A stretch of DNA of 64,000 nucleotides from Chloroflexota bacterium (lineage in GTDB: Bacteria > Chloroflexota > Anaerolineae > Anaerolineales > UBA4823). The translations under genes and the position numbers were made by a program. Positions 24,012-32,976 of the stretch are shown here, one piece after another (the first letter of the stretch is position 1; every line of letters begins with the position of its first letter). The stretch is taken from NCBI GenBank assembly GCA_029265355.1, contig JAJUJL010000012.1, forward strand, positions 62,001-126,000, given 5' to 3'. The notes under the pieces are model-generated. The model searched no databases, was not told where the DNA came from, and saw only the letters and a program-made list of their open reading frames with translations.

Positions 24012-24830
24012 TCAGACTGCAGCAACAATGAACAACCGCCGAAAGGGATAGAGCGTCTTACCGTCGGGTCGCACGGGATATGCCTGCCGCAGTCGCCGGG
24101 TGTATTCTGCAAGATAAATCTCCCGCTGTGTGTCGTCGAGTTCATTCAGCACCGGTCGCAGCCCGGTTCCCTTGACCCACTCGAGCACGGCATCCTCGCC
24201 TTCCAATACCTGCAGGTATTCGGTTTCCCAGATGTCGAGGCTTGTGGTGTAGCCAACCAGCAGGTCATAGTATGTCTGTGCATTTTCCACCCACTTTCGA
24301 GCTAACGCCTGCCGCAGCGCCTGCGAACCCAACCTCCCTCCGCCGGGAGCGCCGTTTTCCAGGGTCTCGCGCATCAGGCGATGCGAGGCCGCCTCCCAGT
24401 TCAGCGGCATCTGCACCGCCAAGCAACCTCCGGGTTTCAAGTAACTGGCCAGTCGCGGAAAGAGCTGCGCATGGTCTTCGATCCACTGCAGCGTGGCATT
24501 CGAATAGATTAGATCGGGCGGCTTGGCGGGCGACCAGGCGCGGATATCTGCCTCGATCCAGTGTACCCTGGAGGGCTCGGCGGCGGCCTGGGCCAGCATC
24601 TCCTTCGAATTGTCCACACCGTAGACCTGTGCCGAAGGCCAGCGCTGCGCAATGAGGCGCGTCACCTGCCCTGAACCGCATCCCAGGTCGTAGATGATCG
24701 CCGGGGAGGCGAGAGGTACCCGCTCAAGAAGCTCGAGCGCCGGCCTCAAGCGGTGATCGGAGAACTTGAGGTATTGGGATGGATCCCAATGCGTGCCCGC
24801 AAGCTGCCCTGGATGATTATTGGGGGACAT
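24012..24830 (-). CDS. tam: Trans-aconitate 2-methyltransferase-like SAM methyltransferase
   Basis: The 272-residue protein has the SAM-binding motif I YDLGCGSGQVTRLIA, the acidic VYGVDNSKEML, IEADIRAW and the Tam-type SNATLQWIEDHAQLFPRLASYL (given by its core NATLQWI). WDPSQYLKFSDHRLRPALELL at the N-terminus is typical of Tam. Tam methylates trans-aconitate, a by-product of the TCA cycle. ATG 24830 follows GGAGGAGG. The subfamily assignment is good but related methyltransferases are possible. Confidence 0.85.
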   Translation of the reverse strand: MSPNNHPGQLAGTHWDPSQYLKFSDHRLRPALELLERVPLASPAIIYDLGCGSGQVTRLIAQRWPSAQVYGVDNSKEMLAQAAAEPSRVHWIEADIRAWSPAKPPDLIYSNATLQWIEDHAQLFPRLASYLKPGGCLAVQMPLNWEAASHRLMRETLENGAPGGGRLGSQALRQALARKWVENAQTYYDLLVGYTTSLDIWETEYLQVLEGEDAVLEWVKGTGLRPVLNELDDTQREIYLAEYTRRLRQAYPVRPDGKTLYPFRRLFIVAAV

Positions 24831-25204
24831 ATTCCTCCTCCTTATTTTGATCTTAACTGTCATTGCGAAACCAGCGTCGGTTTTTTTACTCGCCTGTGCT
24901 GGTCGTGGCAATCTCCTATCAGGTCATTTTGCGTGACCCACATCGTGCGAGCAGCTTTGTAGACCAGTTATCCTGAACGTAGTAAAGGATCTCTCTGGTT
25001 GCCTTGCGTGATGTTTCGCTGCGCTCAACAGCACATCATAACACTGCAGCGGGCGACCGAATAGCCTGCCTGGATAATCCGGCAACACCCCGGCCACCTT
25101 GCGCTTTTGCAAGGCGCTCATCTATTCTTTATTTGTGCGCATCCTTTCCGCACCTTACTCGACTTAAATATTAATAGCGATTAATCTGCCCGGAGGGCCT
25201 GCCT
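24831..25204. repeat. Dispersed repeats upstream of the first multihaem gene
   Basis: No gene is seen. 24838-24958 is the second copy of the repeat at 13916-14078 (CTGTCATTGCGA and a nearly identical 63-nt block). 24968-24990 has ATCCTGAACGTAGTAAAGGAT, a variant of a short repeat also seen near 48044. An AT-rich stretch at 25163-25185 (TTAAATATTAATAGCGATTA) may hold the promoter of the gene at 25205. Confidence 0.65.
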
Positions 25205-26815
25205 ATGCCTGGTAAAAATATCACCTTCTGGATGAGTGTTGGCTTGCTGCTGGTACTGGCAGCGGCTGGCCTGGCTCTGGCAGACGCTCAACCGGCGGCA
25301 GCCGCGCCGGGCTTCACCCTGGCAAGGGTTGCGGCGTGGTCTGCGCCCAAAACAGCACCCCAGGTGGCACCCCTGGCAGCCCCCCAACAGGTCGAGGCTG
25401 CCGAACCCCCGCATTACCCGCTGCGCTGCACCAACTGCCATGACTTCACCGGGCAGTGCGCCGCCTGCCACCAATCCGATCATCCCAGCGGTCACTACGA
25501 GGTCGAATGCATCGCCTGCCATGTCCCCGGCGATTGGATGCAGGTGATGGTCGATCACATGCAAGCCAGTTTGTTCGACTGCCAGGGCTGCCACCTCGAA
25601 ACGCGCCCTGCCGATCATGGCGAGGGTCAATGCATTACTTGTCACCGCACCTCGAGTTGGGAACCGCCCATCTACCCACACGTGCTGGCGGACACTGCCG
25701 ACTGCGCTGGATGCCACCAGGAAGCCGCCCCGGTAACCCATCCCATACGGCAGTGCTCTGAATGCCACGTGCCCGGCATCTGGGTGCCATCCATCTTCGA
25801 TCACACCAGCCCAGCGGCGTCTGACTGCCAGAGCTGCCATGAGGTCATCCGCCCGGCGAACCACTACCAGGGGCAGTGTTCCGGCTGCCACCAGCCCGGT
25901 ATAGGCTGGAAGTTTGTGCACCGCGGCGGGCAGGCCCTGGACTGCGCTGGTTGTCACGAGGCGAGGCGTCCGCTGAACCATTACCAGGGGCAGTGCTCTG
26001 CCTGCCATTCTCCCGGAGAGTGGGAAGACGCTCGCTTCAACCACGACGCAGCAAAAGCTACCAACTGCCAGACCTGTCACGGCAGTCAGCGCCCGGTTAA
26101 TCACTACTCCGGGCAGTGTTCGCAGTGTCACACTCCAGGTGCGCCCTGGAAAAACGCCAGGATGGATCATACCGGGTTGAGCGACTGCCAGTCCTGCCAC
26201 ACGCGCCCGGCTGGGCACTACCCGGGGCAGTGCTCGCAGTGCCACACCCCAGGTGCGCCCTGGCAGAACGGCAAGATGGATCACACCGGGTTGAGCGACT
26301 GCCAGTCCTGCCACACGCGCCCGGCTGGGCACTACCAGGGACAGTGCTCGCAGTGCCACACGCCCGGCTCGCCCTGGCAGAACGGCAAGATGGATCACAC
26401 CGGGTTGAGCGACTGCCAGTCCTGCCACACGCGCCCGGCTGGGCACTACCAGGGGCAGTGTTCGCAGTGCCACACGCCTGGCTCGCCCTGGCAGAACGGC
26501 AAGATGGATCACACCGGGCTGAAAGACTGCGATTCCTGCCACACGGCCCCAGCAGATCATTGGAGCGGCCAGTGCTCGCAGTGCCACTCTCCCGGAAGCG
26601 GCTGGAATAATATCCGCGTCAACGGGCACACCTTCCCAATGACGCATGGTAAAGCCGGCGGAGTGTGTTCCAACTGCCACGTGGACACCCAGCGCAAGGT
26701 GAACTGTTTTCGATGTCACGATCAAGCCAAGCTGGATAAGAAGCACTTCGAAAAAGGGATACTTGACTATGCTTCGCGCTGCATGGAGTGCCATGGAGAT
26801 GGGAAAAAGCCTTGA
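25205..26815 (+). CDS. Predicted 24-haem secreted cytochrome c
   Basis: The 536-residue protein has a signal peptide (MPGKNITFWMSVGLLLVLAA...ALA) and 24 CxxCH motifs, one per 22 residues, mostly arranged as pairs in units of the form DCQSCH...HYxGQCSQCHTPG...MDHTGL. Extra conserved His residues in GHY and DHT could be distal ligands. Four units from about 26120 to 26590 are almost identical. Such proteins wire electrons over long distances. No lipobox or membrane helix besides the signal is seen. GGAGGG precedes ATG 25205. It needs the ccm system, which is encoded 13 kb upstream. Confidence 0.85.
   Translation: MPGKNITFWMSVGLLLVLAAAGLALADAQPAAAAPGFTLARVAAWSAPKTAPQVAPLAAPQQVEAAEPPHYPLRCTNCHDFTGQCAACHQSDHPSGHYEVECIACHVPGDWMQVMVDHMQASLFDCQGCHLETRPADHGEGQCITCHRTSSWEPPIYPHVLADTADCAGCHQEAAPVTHPIRQCSECHVPGIWVPSIFDHTSPAASDCQSCHEVIRPANHYQGQCSGCHQPGIGWKFVHRGGQALDCAGCHEARRPLNHYQGQCSACHSPGEWEDARFNHDAAKATNCQTCHGSQRPVNHYSGQCSQCHTPGAPWKNARMDHTGLSDCQSCHTRPAGHYPGQCSQCHTPGAPWQNGKMDHTGLSDCQSCHTRPAGHYQGQCSQCHTPGSPWQNGKMDHTGLSDCQSCHTRPAGHYQGQCSQCHTPGSPWQNGKMDHTGLKDCDSCHTAPADHWSGQCSQCHSPGSGWNNIRVNGHTFPMTHGKAGGVCSNCHVDTQRKVNCFRCHDQAKLDKKHFEKGILDYASRCMECHGDGKKP
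26126..26581 (+). repeat. Four 114-bp tandem repeats inside the multihaem gene
   Basis: GACTGC anchors of successive units lie at 26183, 26297, 26411 and 26525, an exact 114-bp (38-codon) period. Each unit encodes two CxxCH motifs. The middle units are nearly identical at DNA level, so recent expansion or gene conversion, with variable haem number among strains, is likely. Confidence 0.9.
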
Positions 26816-26862
26816 TAGGCCTTGTGGTGGGGAGCACTGACTTCATACCTAACACCCCATTC

Positions 26863-26892
26863 CCGGGCGTGCGATCCCCATCGCATGCCCGG
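26863..26892 (+). terminator. Intrinsic terminator after the 24-haem gene
   Basis: CCGGGCGTGCGAT (26863-26875) pairs with ATCGCATGCCCGG (26880-26892) with one wobble, a CCCC loop and a short T-run (CTTTT) a few bases later. It separates the two multihaem genes, so they may be transcribed apart. Confidence 0.75.
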
Positions 26893-27018
26893 TGTGCTTT
26901 TCCTGGTAAGAGTATTGGCTTAATAAATTAATGCAACTCATTTAGCAGTACCTGCAGTGCCTCCCCAACGTCTTAAGTAACGAGTGCACACATTGACGCG
27001 CGCGTGGAGGACTGGGTA

Positions 27019-28302
27019 ATGAGTGGAAAGAGTGGTATCTCCCTGATGCTTATTGGCCTACTGCTGGTATTGGCTGCAACGGCTGCGGCGCTGGCTGATG
27101 TGGGGCGTGCCGCAGCCGCGCAAGATTTTTCAATGGATAATTCCACGGCGCTGTTGGCTGCCGGGGCTGAAGCGCAGCCAACCCAGGCTCCAGAAGCGCA
27201 TCACTACCCTTTACGCTGCACCGACTGCCACGACTTCACCGGGCAGTGCATCATCTGCCACGCGACAGATCGCCCCGACGGTCACTACCAGATCGAATGC
27301 CTCTCCTGCCATATCCCCGGGGACTGGAAGCAAGTCGTGGTTGATCACGATCATCCCCAGATGATCGATTGCCAGACCTGCCACCTGGGAATCCGCCCGC
27401 AGGAGCACCACGAAGGGCAGTGCTACACCTGCCACATCGCCCGCGGCTGGTTGCCGCCTATCTACCCGCACATGCTGCCAGAAACAGCCGACTGCGCCGG
27501 CTGCCACCAGCAGGCCGCGCCGGAAGTGCACCCCACCTGGCAGTGTTCCGAATGCCATGTGCCCGGCGTCTGGAAGCCCTCCACCTTCACCCACCGCGAT
27601 CCACGGGCCGCCGATTGCCTGGTTTGCCACGAAGCTTCCCGCCCCGCCAATCACTACGAACAGCAGTGTTCTCACTGCCACCGACCTGGCATCGGTTGGC
27701 GTTTCTTGCACCTTCACCCAGAGCAATTAGATTGTGCGGGATGCCATGCCGCCGTTACCGCGCCGGCCAACCATTACCAGGCGCAGTGCTCAGCCTGTCA
27801 CAACACCCGCGCCTGGGAACAGGCGCGCTTCAATCACCGCGCCGTGAATGCCAGCGACTGCCAGTCGTGCCACACGCGTCCCGCCGGGCACTACCCGGGC
27901 CAGTGCAGCAACTGTCACACTGCTGGCAGCGACTGGGCGAGCGCCCGCATGAATCACAGCGGGCTGAGCGACTGCCAATCTTGCCATACGCCGCCGGCTG
28001 GGCACTACACCGGGCAGTGCAGCAACTGCCACAATCCGGACAGGACCTGGTCGAGTGTGGATATGGATCACACCGGGCTAACCGACTGCCAGGCATGCCA
28101 TACGCCCCCCGAGGATCACTACACTGGCGACTGCAACAACTGCCACAATCCGAACACCTCGTGGAATGACGTGGACTTTGACCACACGGGATATACGGAC
28201 TGCGCAGACTGTCACACAGCACCCGACAATCACTACCGCGGCCCGTGTAATGTGTGTCACAGCCCGGATGTGCCCTGGGAGGAGACGACCAAGGGCGGCT
28301 GA
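27019..28302 (+). CDS. Predicted 19-haem secreted cytochrome c, paralogue of the preceding gene
   Basis: The 427-residue protein has a signal peptide and 19 CxxCH motifs. Its first 290 residues follow the preceding protein motif by motif (HYPLRCTDCHDFTGQC, CHIPGDWKQVVVDH, YPHMLPETADCAGCHQ), which shows gene duplication. The later units are more divergent (GHYTGQCSNCHNP) and not recently amplified. ATG 27019 follows GGAGG at 8 nt; an upstream GTG is less likely. It ends without the C-terminal CSNCH...CFRCH...CMECH block of its paralogue. Confidence 0.83.
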   Translation: MSGKSGISLMLIGLLLVLAATAAALADVGRAAAAQDFSMDNSTALLAAGAEAQPTQAPEAHHYPLRCTDCHDFTGQCIICHATDRPDGHYQIECLSCHIPGDWKQVVVDHDHPQMIDCQTCHLGIRPQEHHEGQCYTCHIARGWLPPIYPHMLPETADCAGCHQQAAPEVHPTWQCSECHVPGVWKPSTFTHRDPRAADCLVCHEASRPANHYEQQCSHCHRPGIGWRFLHLHPEQLDCAGCHAAVTAPANHYQAQCSACHNTRAWEQARFNHRAVNASDCQSCHTRPAGHYPGQCSNCHTAGSDWASARMNHSGLSDCQSCHTPPAGHYTGQCSNCHNPDRTWSSVDMDHTGLTDCQACHTPPEDHYTGDCNNCHNPNTSWNDVDFDHTGYTDCADCHTAPDNHYRGPCNVCHSPDVPWEETTKGG

Positions 28303-28429
28303 TCTCTTTTGCTCTCATCTTGGCGGGTATAAAACCACAACGGACATCCCCTGCGGCCTAAGGTCACCTGCCCCGGAAAGCCGGGTATCGGGTTCTGGGG
28401 GAGGTCGGGAGGGGCGTAATTGCGAGCGC

Positions 28430-30817
28430 TCAAGCATTTTGCTCAGCAAAAACGATCTCGGCTCGCGCCTCGTGTGCGATGCTGGACGGCATTGGAATGC
28501 TGAGCGTCTGCGCCTGCGGATCGTAAAGCCAATCGTTGGTGACTACCCCATTAACGGTAATGCGCTCGGGAGGAGCGCAGCGTTGCAATAGCCAGGTGAT
28601 TTTGCGTACTTCAGGTTGGCCCGGGTAGTCCCCCTGCGCTGCAGATATCTCCAGGCTCAACCCTGTGCTAACTGGCTGGACCGAAAAGCGGGTGAGCGAA
28701 AACTCGCCCCTCAGGTAGCCGCGCGTGCGCCCGTCGTCGTCGTAGAAATCCAGCCGAGCTGGATAGGGAGGCCAGCAGCGCAGCTCGAGCTCATCGAAGC
28801 GATGCTCGTCAGGGATGTGCTGCAGCTCGGGCCCCAATGGCAGAAGCGAGCCGCCGCGCGCCAGCAGCGGCAGGTGATCGAGGTCGGCGGGCAGGGCAAT
28901 TGTCCCCGGCCCCTGCCAGGTCTGGGTTGACCAGAAATCGTGCCACTCGCCGGCGGGCAGGTACACCTGGCGCTGGAGTGCGCCAGCTTCGACCACCGGG
29001 CATTGCATCAGCGCCTCGCCCAACATGGCCTGGTCGGCGATGTCCAGCGCCTGGCGGTCATTCCAGAAAGCCAGCGCCAGCGGCCTGAGCGCTGGCAATC
29101 CCTTCAGCCAGGCCTGCCAGGCGAGTTGGCAGAAGTAGGGCAACAGCCGGTAGCGCAGCAAGGCGTGGTGGCGGAAGCTGGCCTCCGCCTGGGCGCCATG
29201 GGACCAGGGGAAACGCGTATCGTCAATATCGGGCGGGCGCCAGAAATAGCGGGCGATGGGATTGAGCAGCGTCCACTGAGCGTGGCGTATGTGTGTCTCA
29301 AGAGTGGTTTTGCCGTCCAGGCCAAACACATCCGCCCCCCACCAGGCAAAGCCCAGCAGGCTCAGGTTCAGCCCGGCGCGCAATGTGCGCCGCAGGCAAT
29401 CATAGCTGGGCTTCTGGTCGCCCAGGAACAGGGCGGGATAGCGCTGGGATCCCGCCCACACCGACCGGGAAAAGACCAGGCCGCGGCGGTCATCCAGCGC
29501 CTGCATGCCTTCATACAGGGCGCGCCCGTAATAAAACCCATACAGGTTGTGGTACTCGCTGCCATGCATGCCGGCGGTCGAGTGGGCGTCTTCCGGCAAG
29601 TACTCGCCGTCGTCGTTCTTGAAGAAAGCCACGCCCTGCTCATACAGCGGCTTCAGCCGTGCGTTCCACCACGCTCCAGCGGCAGGATTGGCGAAATCCA
29701 GCATCCCTCCGACCCCGAACCACCAGTGCGCCTCATCGTGGGCCAGCAACCCCTGCTGACGAGCCTGATCATACTCCGGCAGGGCCAGCGCCGCGTCATG
29801 TTCCGCGCCGCGGGGCAAGTTGTGCGCCAGGCGGTTCAGCAGCCAGCGCTGGAAGGGGCGGCCGCGATGGTTGAGAAACGGCGTCAGGATCAATCCCAGG
29901 CGCACGCCCATGGCTTTCAAGCTGCTGAGCATTCGCTGTGGATCGGGGAACAATGCCCGGCGCCAGCGGAAGTTATGGAAGCCCTCTTCCCAATGGTAAT
30001 CCAGGATGACAGCATCGAGGGGAATGCCGCATTGGTGGTGCTGCTGTGCATGCGCCAGCACCGTCTCCTGGCTGCCTTGTGGGTAGCTGGTGACCCACAA
30101 GCCAAATGCCCAGCGCGGCGGCAGCGGCGGGCGCCCGGTCAAGGCCGTGTAACTGCCCAGGATAGTCTCGAAATCCGGGCCGTAGATCAGCAGGTAATCC
30201 ACGCCCGGGCCGTCGGCCTCGATCTCCAATACATTGCTGTGACGGCCCAGCTTCCAGCGTGAAGGATGGCTGTTCAACAGCCAGAAGGCATAGCCGCGGC
30301 TGCTCAGGAAAATGGGGATGGCGGAGTAGGTGGCGCGCGACTGGAGCAGCGAGATTGCGTCACGGATGCGCAGCTCTAACCTGCCGCTGCGCCGCGGGAA
30401 GGCGTCGAACCATTCGCCCCAGCCATAGAAGCGCTCGCCTGGGTGGATGTGCAACCCCAGGCGCACGCCCTGGCGCACGCGCCGCAAACCAGCCTGCACC
30501 TGCACCTTGGGAATATCGAGAGAGATGGATGGGATGCGCCGCTGGAGCCCCTGGCGCGGAGGAAATGCTTCGGAGAAGATGGGCGCCTCATCGATACTCC
30601 CTGCACCAGCCTGCACCAGGCCGGCATGCACACCGGCTTCCAGGCGGGCAGCAGGTGGAGAGGGCAACGGCGGCGAGAGCAGCACCGCCTCCATCCAGGG
30701 GCGGTCGGATGGGTAACCGCCACCCGGCGCGGCGTGCGTCACGCGCAGCACGTTATCCGCCAGGCGGCGCAGGCGCACCTGTCCTGAAGCTGTAGCCAGG
30801 TAAATGGTTTCTTCCAC
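28430..30817 (-). CDS. Glycoside hydrolase family 31 (alpha-glucosidase/alpha-xylosidase-like)
   Basis: The 795-residue protein has the GH31 layout: N-terminal beta domain, catalytic barrel with WAFGLWVTSYPQGS, DAVILDYHWEEGFHNF, nucleophile region FFKNDDGEY (Asp near residue 402), RSVWAGSQRYPALFLGDQ (acid/base Asp near 465) and FAWWGADVFG, then C-terminal beta domains. It has no signal peptide and should act in the cytoplasm on alpha-linked sugars. GTG 30817 follows GGGGGAG. The exact substrate (maltose, isoprimeverose, sulfoquinovose) is not evident. Confidence 0.92.
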   Translation of the reverse strand: MEETIYLATASGQVRLRRLADNVLRVTHAAPGGGYPSDRPWMEAVLLSPPLPSPPAARLEAGVHAGLVQAGAGSIDEAPIFSEAFPPRQGLQRRIPSISLDIPKVQVQAGLRRVRQGVRLGLHIHPGERFYGWGEWFDAFPRRSGRLELRIRDAISLLQSRATYSAIPIFLSSRGYAFWLLNSHPSRWKLGRHSNVLEIEADGPGVDYLLIYGPDFETILGSYTALTGRPPLPPRWAFGLWVTSYPQGSQETVLAHAQQHHQCGIPLDAVILDYHWEEGFHNFRWRRALFPDPQRMLSSLKAMGVRLGLILTPFLNHRGRPFQRWLLNRLAHNLPRGAEHDAALALPEYDQARQQGLLAHDEAHWWFGVGGMLDFANPAAGAWWNARLKPLYEQGVAFFKNDDGEYLPEDAHSTAGMHGSEYHNLYGFYYGRALYEGMQALDDRRGLVFSRSVWAGSQRYPALFLGDQKPSYDCLRRTLRAGLNLSLLGFAWWGADVFGLDGKTTLETHIRHAQWTLLNPIARYFWRPPDIDDTRFPWSHGAQAEASFRHHALLRYRLLPYFCQLAWQAWLKGLPALRPLALAFWNDRQALDIADQAMLGEALMQCPVVEAGALQRQVYLPAGEWHDFWSTQTWQGPGTIALPADLDHLPLLARGGSLLPLGPELQHIPDEHRFDELELRCWPPYPARLDFYDDDGRTRGYLRGEFSLTRFSVQPVSTGLSLEISAAQGDYPGQPEVRKITWLLQRCAPPERITVNGVVTNDWLYDPQAQTLSIPMPSSIAHEARAEIVFAEQNA

Positions 30818-30874
30818 TGCTGCACTCCCCCGCTGATGGGGCCTGGGCTCACTGCCAGCCTGCCCGCGGTATGA

Positions 30875-31903
30875 TCATGGCACGATCACGGTGCGGATGA
30901 AGCCGCTGGAGGCTTCCAGTTCGTCCAGCACCTGGTTGATGGCTGCCGCCTGCAGCGGAACGCGCCGGTTGATGAGCGGCTCCACATCCAACTGGCCAGC
31001 GCGAGCATAGGTCAGCAGCTCCAGTATTTCGCTGCCCAAGTGATCGGCGACGCCGATGATGCTGGCTTGCTTACCGAGCAACTCGGTGTACGTGGCGATC
31101 TCCAGCGGCAGGTCAGCGATGCCGGCGATGGCGGCTCGCCCGAAGACGCCCAATGATTGCACTGCCTGGCGCATGGTGAGCGGCAGCCCGATCAGCTCCA
31201 GGGACACATCCACGCCGCGCCCGCCGGTCATCTCACGGATCACATGCACCGGGTCGCCCTGGGTGGCGTTCACGGCGATGGCGCCCATGCGCTCCGCCAG
31301 CTCCAGCTTGGCGGGTTGCACGTCCACAGCGTAGATTTCGCTTGCTCCCAGCGCTCGCGCCAACTGCAGCGCCGAAAAGCCCAGCCCACCCATCCCAAAG
31401 ATGGCCACCCGCTGACCGGATTTCAGGCCGGCGATGTGCAGGGCGTGCAGCGAGGTGGCGGAAGAGCACATCATCACCGCCCCCGCTTCGAAGGAAATCT
31501 CTTCTGGCAAATGGAAAGCGCTGCGCGCCGGCACGGCGATGTACTCAGCGTAGCCGCCATCGGCGTATTTGCCGATCATCTTGCCGCTGGTGCAGAACTG
31601 CTCACTGCCCTGGTAGCAGTACTCGCACTCCCCGCAGGTGAGCAAGTAGTGCAGGCACACCCGGTCGCCGGGCCGGAAACGCTGCACCAGCTCGCCCACC
31701 GCCGCCACCTCGCCTGCCACCTCGTGTCCGAGCGTCAGCGGCAGCGGGTGCACCGGCGAGCGCCCGGCGCGGTAGTGGGCGTCCGAGTGGCAAATGCCGG
31801 CAGCTTTCACACGTACCAGCAGGTCCGTGGGCCCAGGTTGTGGGATGGGCAATTCGAATTCTCGCAACGGCAGGCCGGGTTGTACCAGGCGGACGGCTTT
31901 CAT
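30875..31903 (-). CDS. Zinc-dependent medium-chain alcohol dehydrogenase
   Basis: The 342-residue protein has the catalytic zinc Cys in AAGICHSDAHY, GHEVAGEVAAVG with the zinc His, four structural zinc cysteines in LTCGECEYC and EQFC, and the nucleotide-binding GMGGLGFSALQLA. It should oxidise alcohols or reduce aldehydes with NAD(P). It follows a small gene by 3 nt and ends before the GH31 gene, so the three may be co-transcribed. Confidence 0.9.
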   Translation of the reverse strand: MKAVRLVQPGLPLREFELPIPQPGPTDLLVRVKAAGICHSDAHYRAGRSPVHPLPLTLGHEVAGEVAAVGELVQRFRPGDRVCLHYLLTCGECEYCYQGSEQFCTSGKMIGKYADGGYAEYIAVPARSAFHLPEEISFEAGAVMMCSSATSLHALHIAGLKSGQRVAIFGMGGLGFSALQLARALGASEIYAVDVQPAKLELAERMGAIAVNATQGDPVHVIREMTGGRGVDVSLELIGLPLTMRQAVQSLGVFGRAAIAGIADLPLEIATYTELLGKQASIIGVADHLGSEILELLTYARAGQLDVEPLINRRVPLQAAAINQVLDELEASSGFIRTVIVP

Positions 31904-31906
31904 GGC

Positions 31907-32161
31907 TCACTCCTTGCTCAGTATGCTGCGCTCCAATCCCAGGTGTGAGATGATGATTTCCAAAGGCCAATGGCGGTGCTCATCGAAAGCTTTGCGCGCA
32001 TCCAGCAGAGCGCGCTTCTTTTCTTCCTTGTGGCGCACAAACAGACCGGAAACCTGCTTTATGCTCAGGTATTCGGCGATGCTGGCTGGTGTGCCGTTGC
32101 TGTGGGCAATTGCTTCCCGCACCAGGTCTTCCAAGGCCCGTCGGTAAACGCCAATATCCAT
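31907..32161 (-). CDS. Uncharacterised 84-residue soluble protein
   Basis: ATG 32161 is preceded by AGGGAGTC. The protein is helical and charged, with IDIGVYRRALEDLVREAI-like start, ASIAEYLSIKQVSGLFVRHKEEKKRALL-like middle (quoted in part) and HRHWPLEIIISHLGLE at the end. No family was recognised. It is 3 nt upstream of the alcohol dehydrogenase gene and probably in the same transcript. Confidence 0.6.
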   Translation of the reverse strand: MDIGVYRRALEDLVREAIAHSNGTPASIAEYLSIKQVSGLFVRHKEEKKRALLDARKAFDEHRHWPLEIIISHLGLERSILSKE

Positions 32162-32505
32162 AGGATGACTCCCTGTGGTGGCTTAAGGGCGCTTTGGGCT
32201 ATGCGACCGCCCAGAAAACCCCAATAGATATTTTAACTAATTGTATCAAAATAAACGCTGGGATCAACGGCCAGGGATTTGCAGCAAGGTTTCAATGAGC
32301 ATGCAGATATCGCTGCGAAGCACCGCAGGTTAGCGATATGGCAGTCTCTCATCAGCGGAGGAGATTGGCGCCAGCCGGTAAACACTGCTGCTTTGTACTG
32401 GCAGCTTGATTAAAGGCGCGGGGTCTGCGCGGCGTAATACCGTGCAGACCCGGGGGTGAAGACAGACTCAGCAAGCGAGCTGCGAAAGCTGCCTGGCTGA
32501 AATGG
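32162..32505. other. Intergenic stretch without recognised content
   Basis: No gene, repeat copy or convincing terminator was found in this 344-bp stretch between two minus-strand genes. The left part is AT-rich next to the gene ending at 32161 and could carry its promoter. Confidence 0.5.
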
Positions 32506-32703
32506 TTAAAAGAGCGCTACCAGAAGCAAGATGGGCGCCAGGACGATCAGCAGCACAACGCCCACGGCAGCGAGAATGGCAAAAATCAGGCCGAGGGCTG
32601 AACCCAACAGACCCAGCACCAACCCGATGATGCCGCCTACCAGCCCAACGATCAGGCCGAATATACCTCCCACGATACCAACGATCCATTCAATCAGCGC
32701 CAT
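32506..32703 (-). CDS. Small glycine-zipper hydrophobic membrane protein
   Basis: The 65-residue protein is almost wholly hydrophobic with regular glycines (IVGIVGGIFGLIVGLVGGI), forming two membrane helices. GGAG lies 9-12 nt before ATG 32703. Such glycine-zipper peptides can oligomerise in membranes, as in some small toxins and stress proteins, but no partner gene is adjacent. Low complexity makes family assignment unsafe. Confidence 0.6.
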   Translation of the reverse strand: MALIEWIVGIVGGIFGLIVGLVGGIIGLVLGLLGSALGLIFAILAAVGVVLLIVLAPILLLVALF

Positions 32704-32976
32704 AACAGCATACTCCTTTCTATCCTTCTCAGGTCTGGAGATGCAGGCTGCGTTGGACTCACAGCGTCAACCGGCATTCCCATAAACCCATTTGATAAGA
32801 TATACGGATATCCTTGCAGATAGTTGCGCAAAATAGTGACTGGCGTAAAAAGATTAAAGTGTAACAAAATAATTTTGAAATATATTGCCTTTTGATATTG
32901 ACATTTTGAAAATATGACATAAAATATTCAAGTGTGTTGACAGGATAACGGCTTGCCCTACCCTGCGGAGGAATCG

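Noticed and set aside
26126-26581. CRISPR-like array
   Set aside because: The 114-bp units are tandem, coding and without distinct spacers; they are haem-binding repeats.
25181-26794. 537-residue minus-strand open frame opposite the 24-haem gene
   Set aside because: It mirrors the tandem repeats of the cytochrome (repeated VVPSRARVAGLAV) and has no start signals; the CxxCH frame is the real one.
28940-30262. 440-residue plus-strand open frame opposite the GH31 gene
   Set aside because: It is a shadow of the GC-rich glycosidase gene and shows no known domain.
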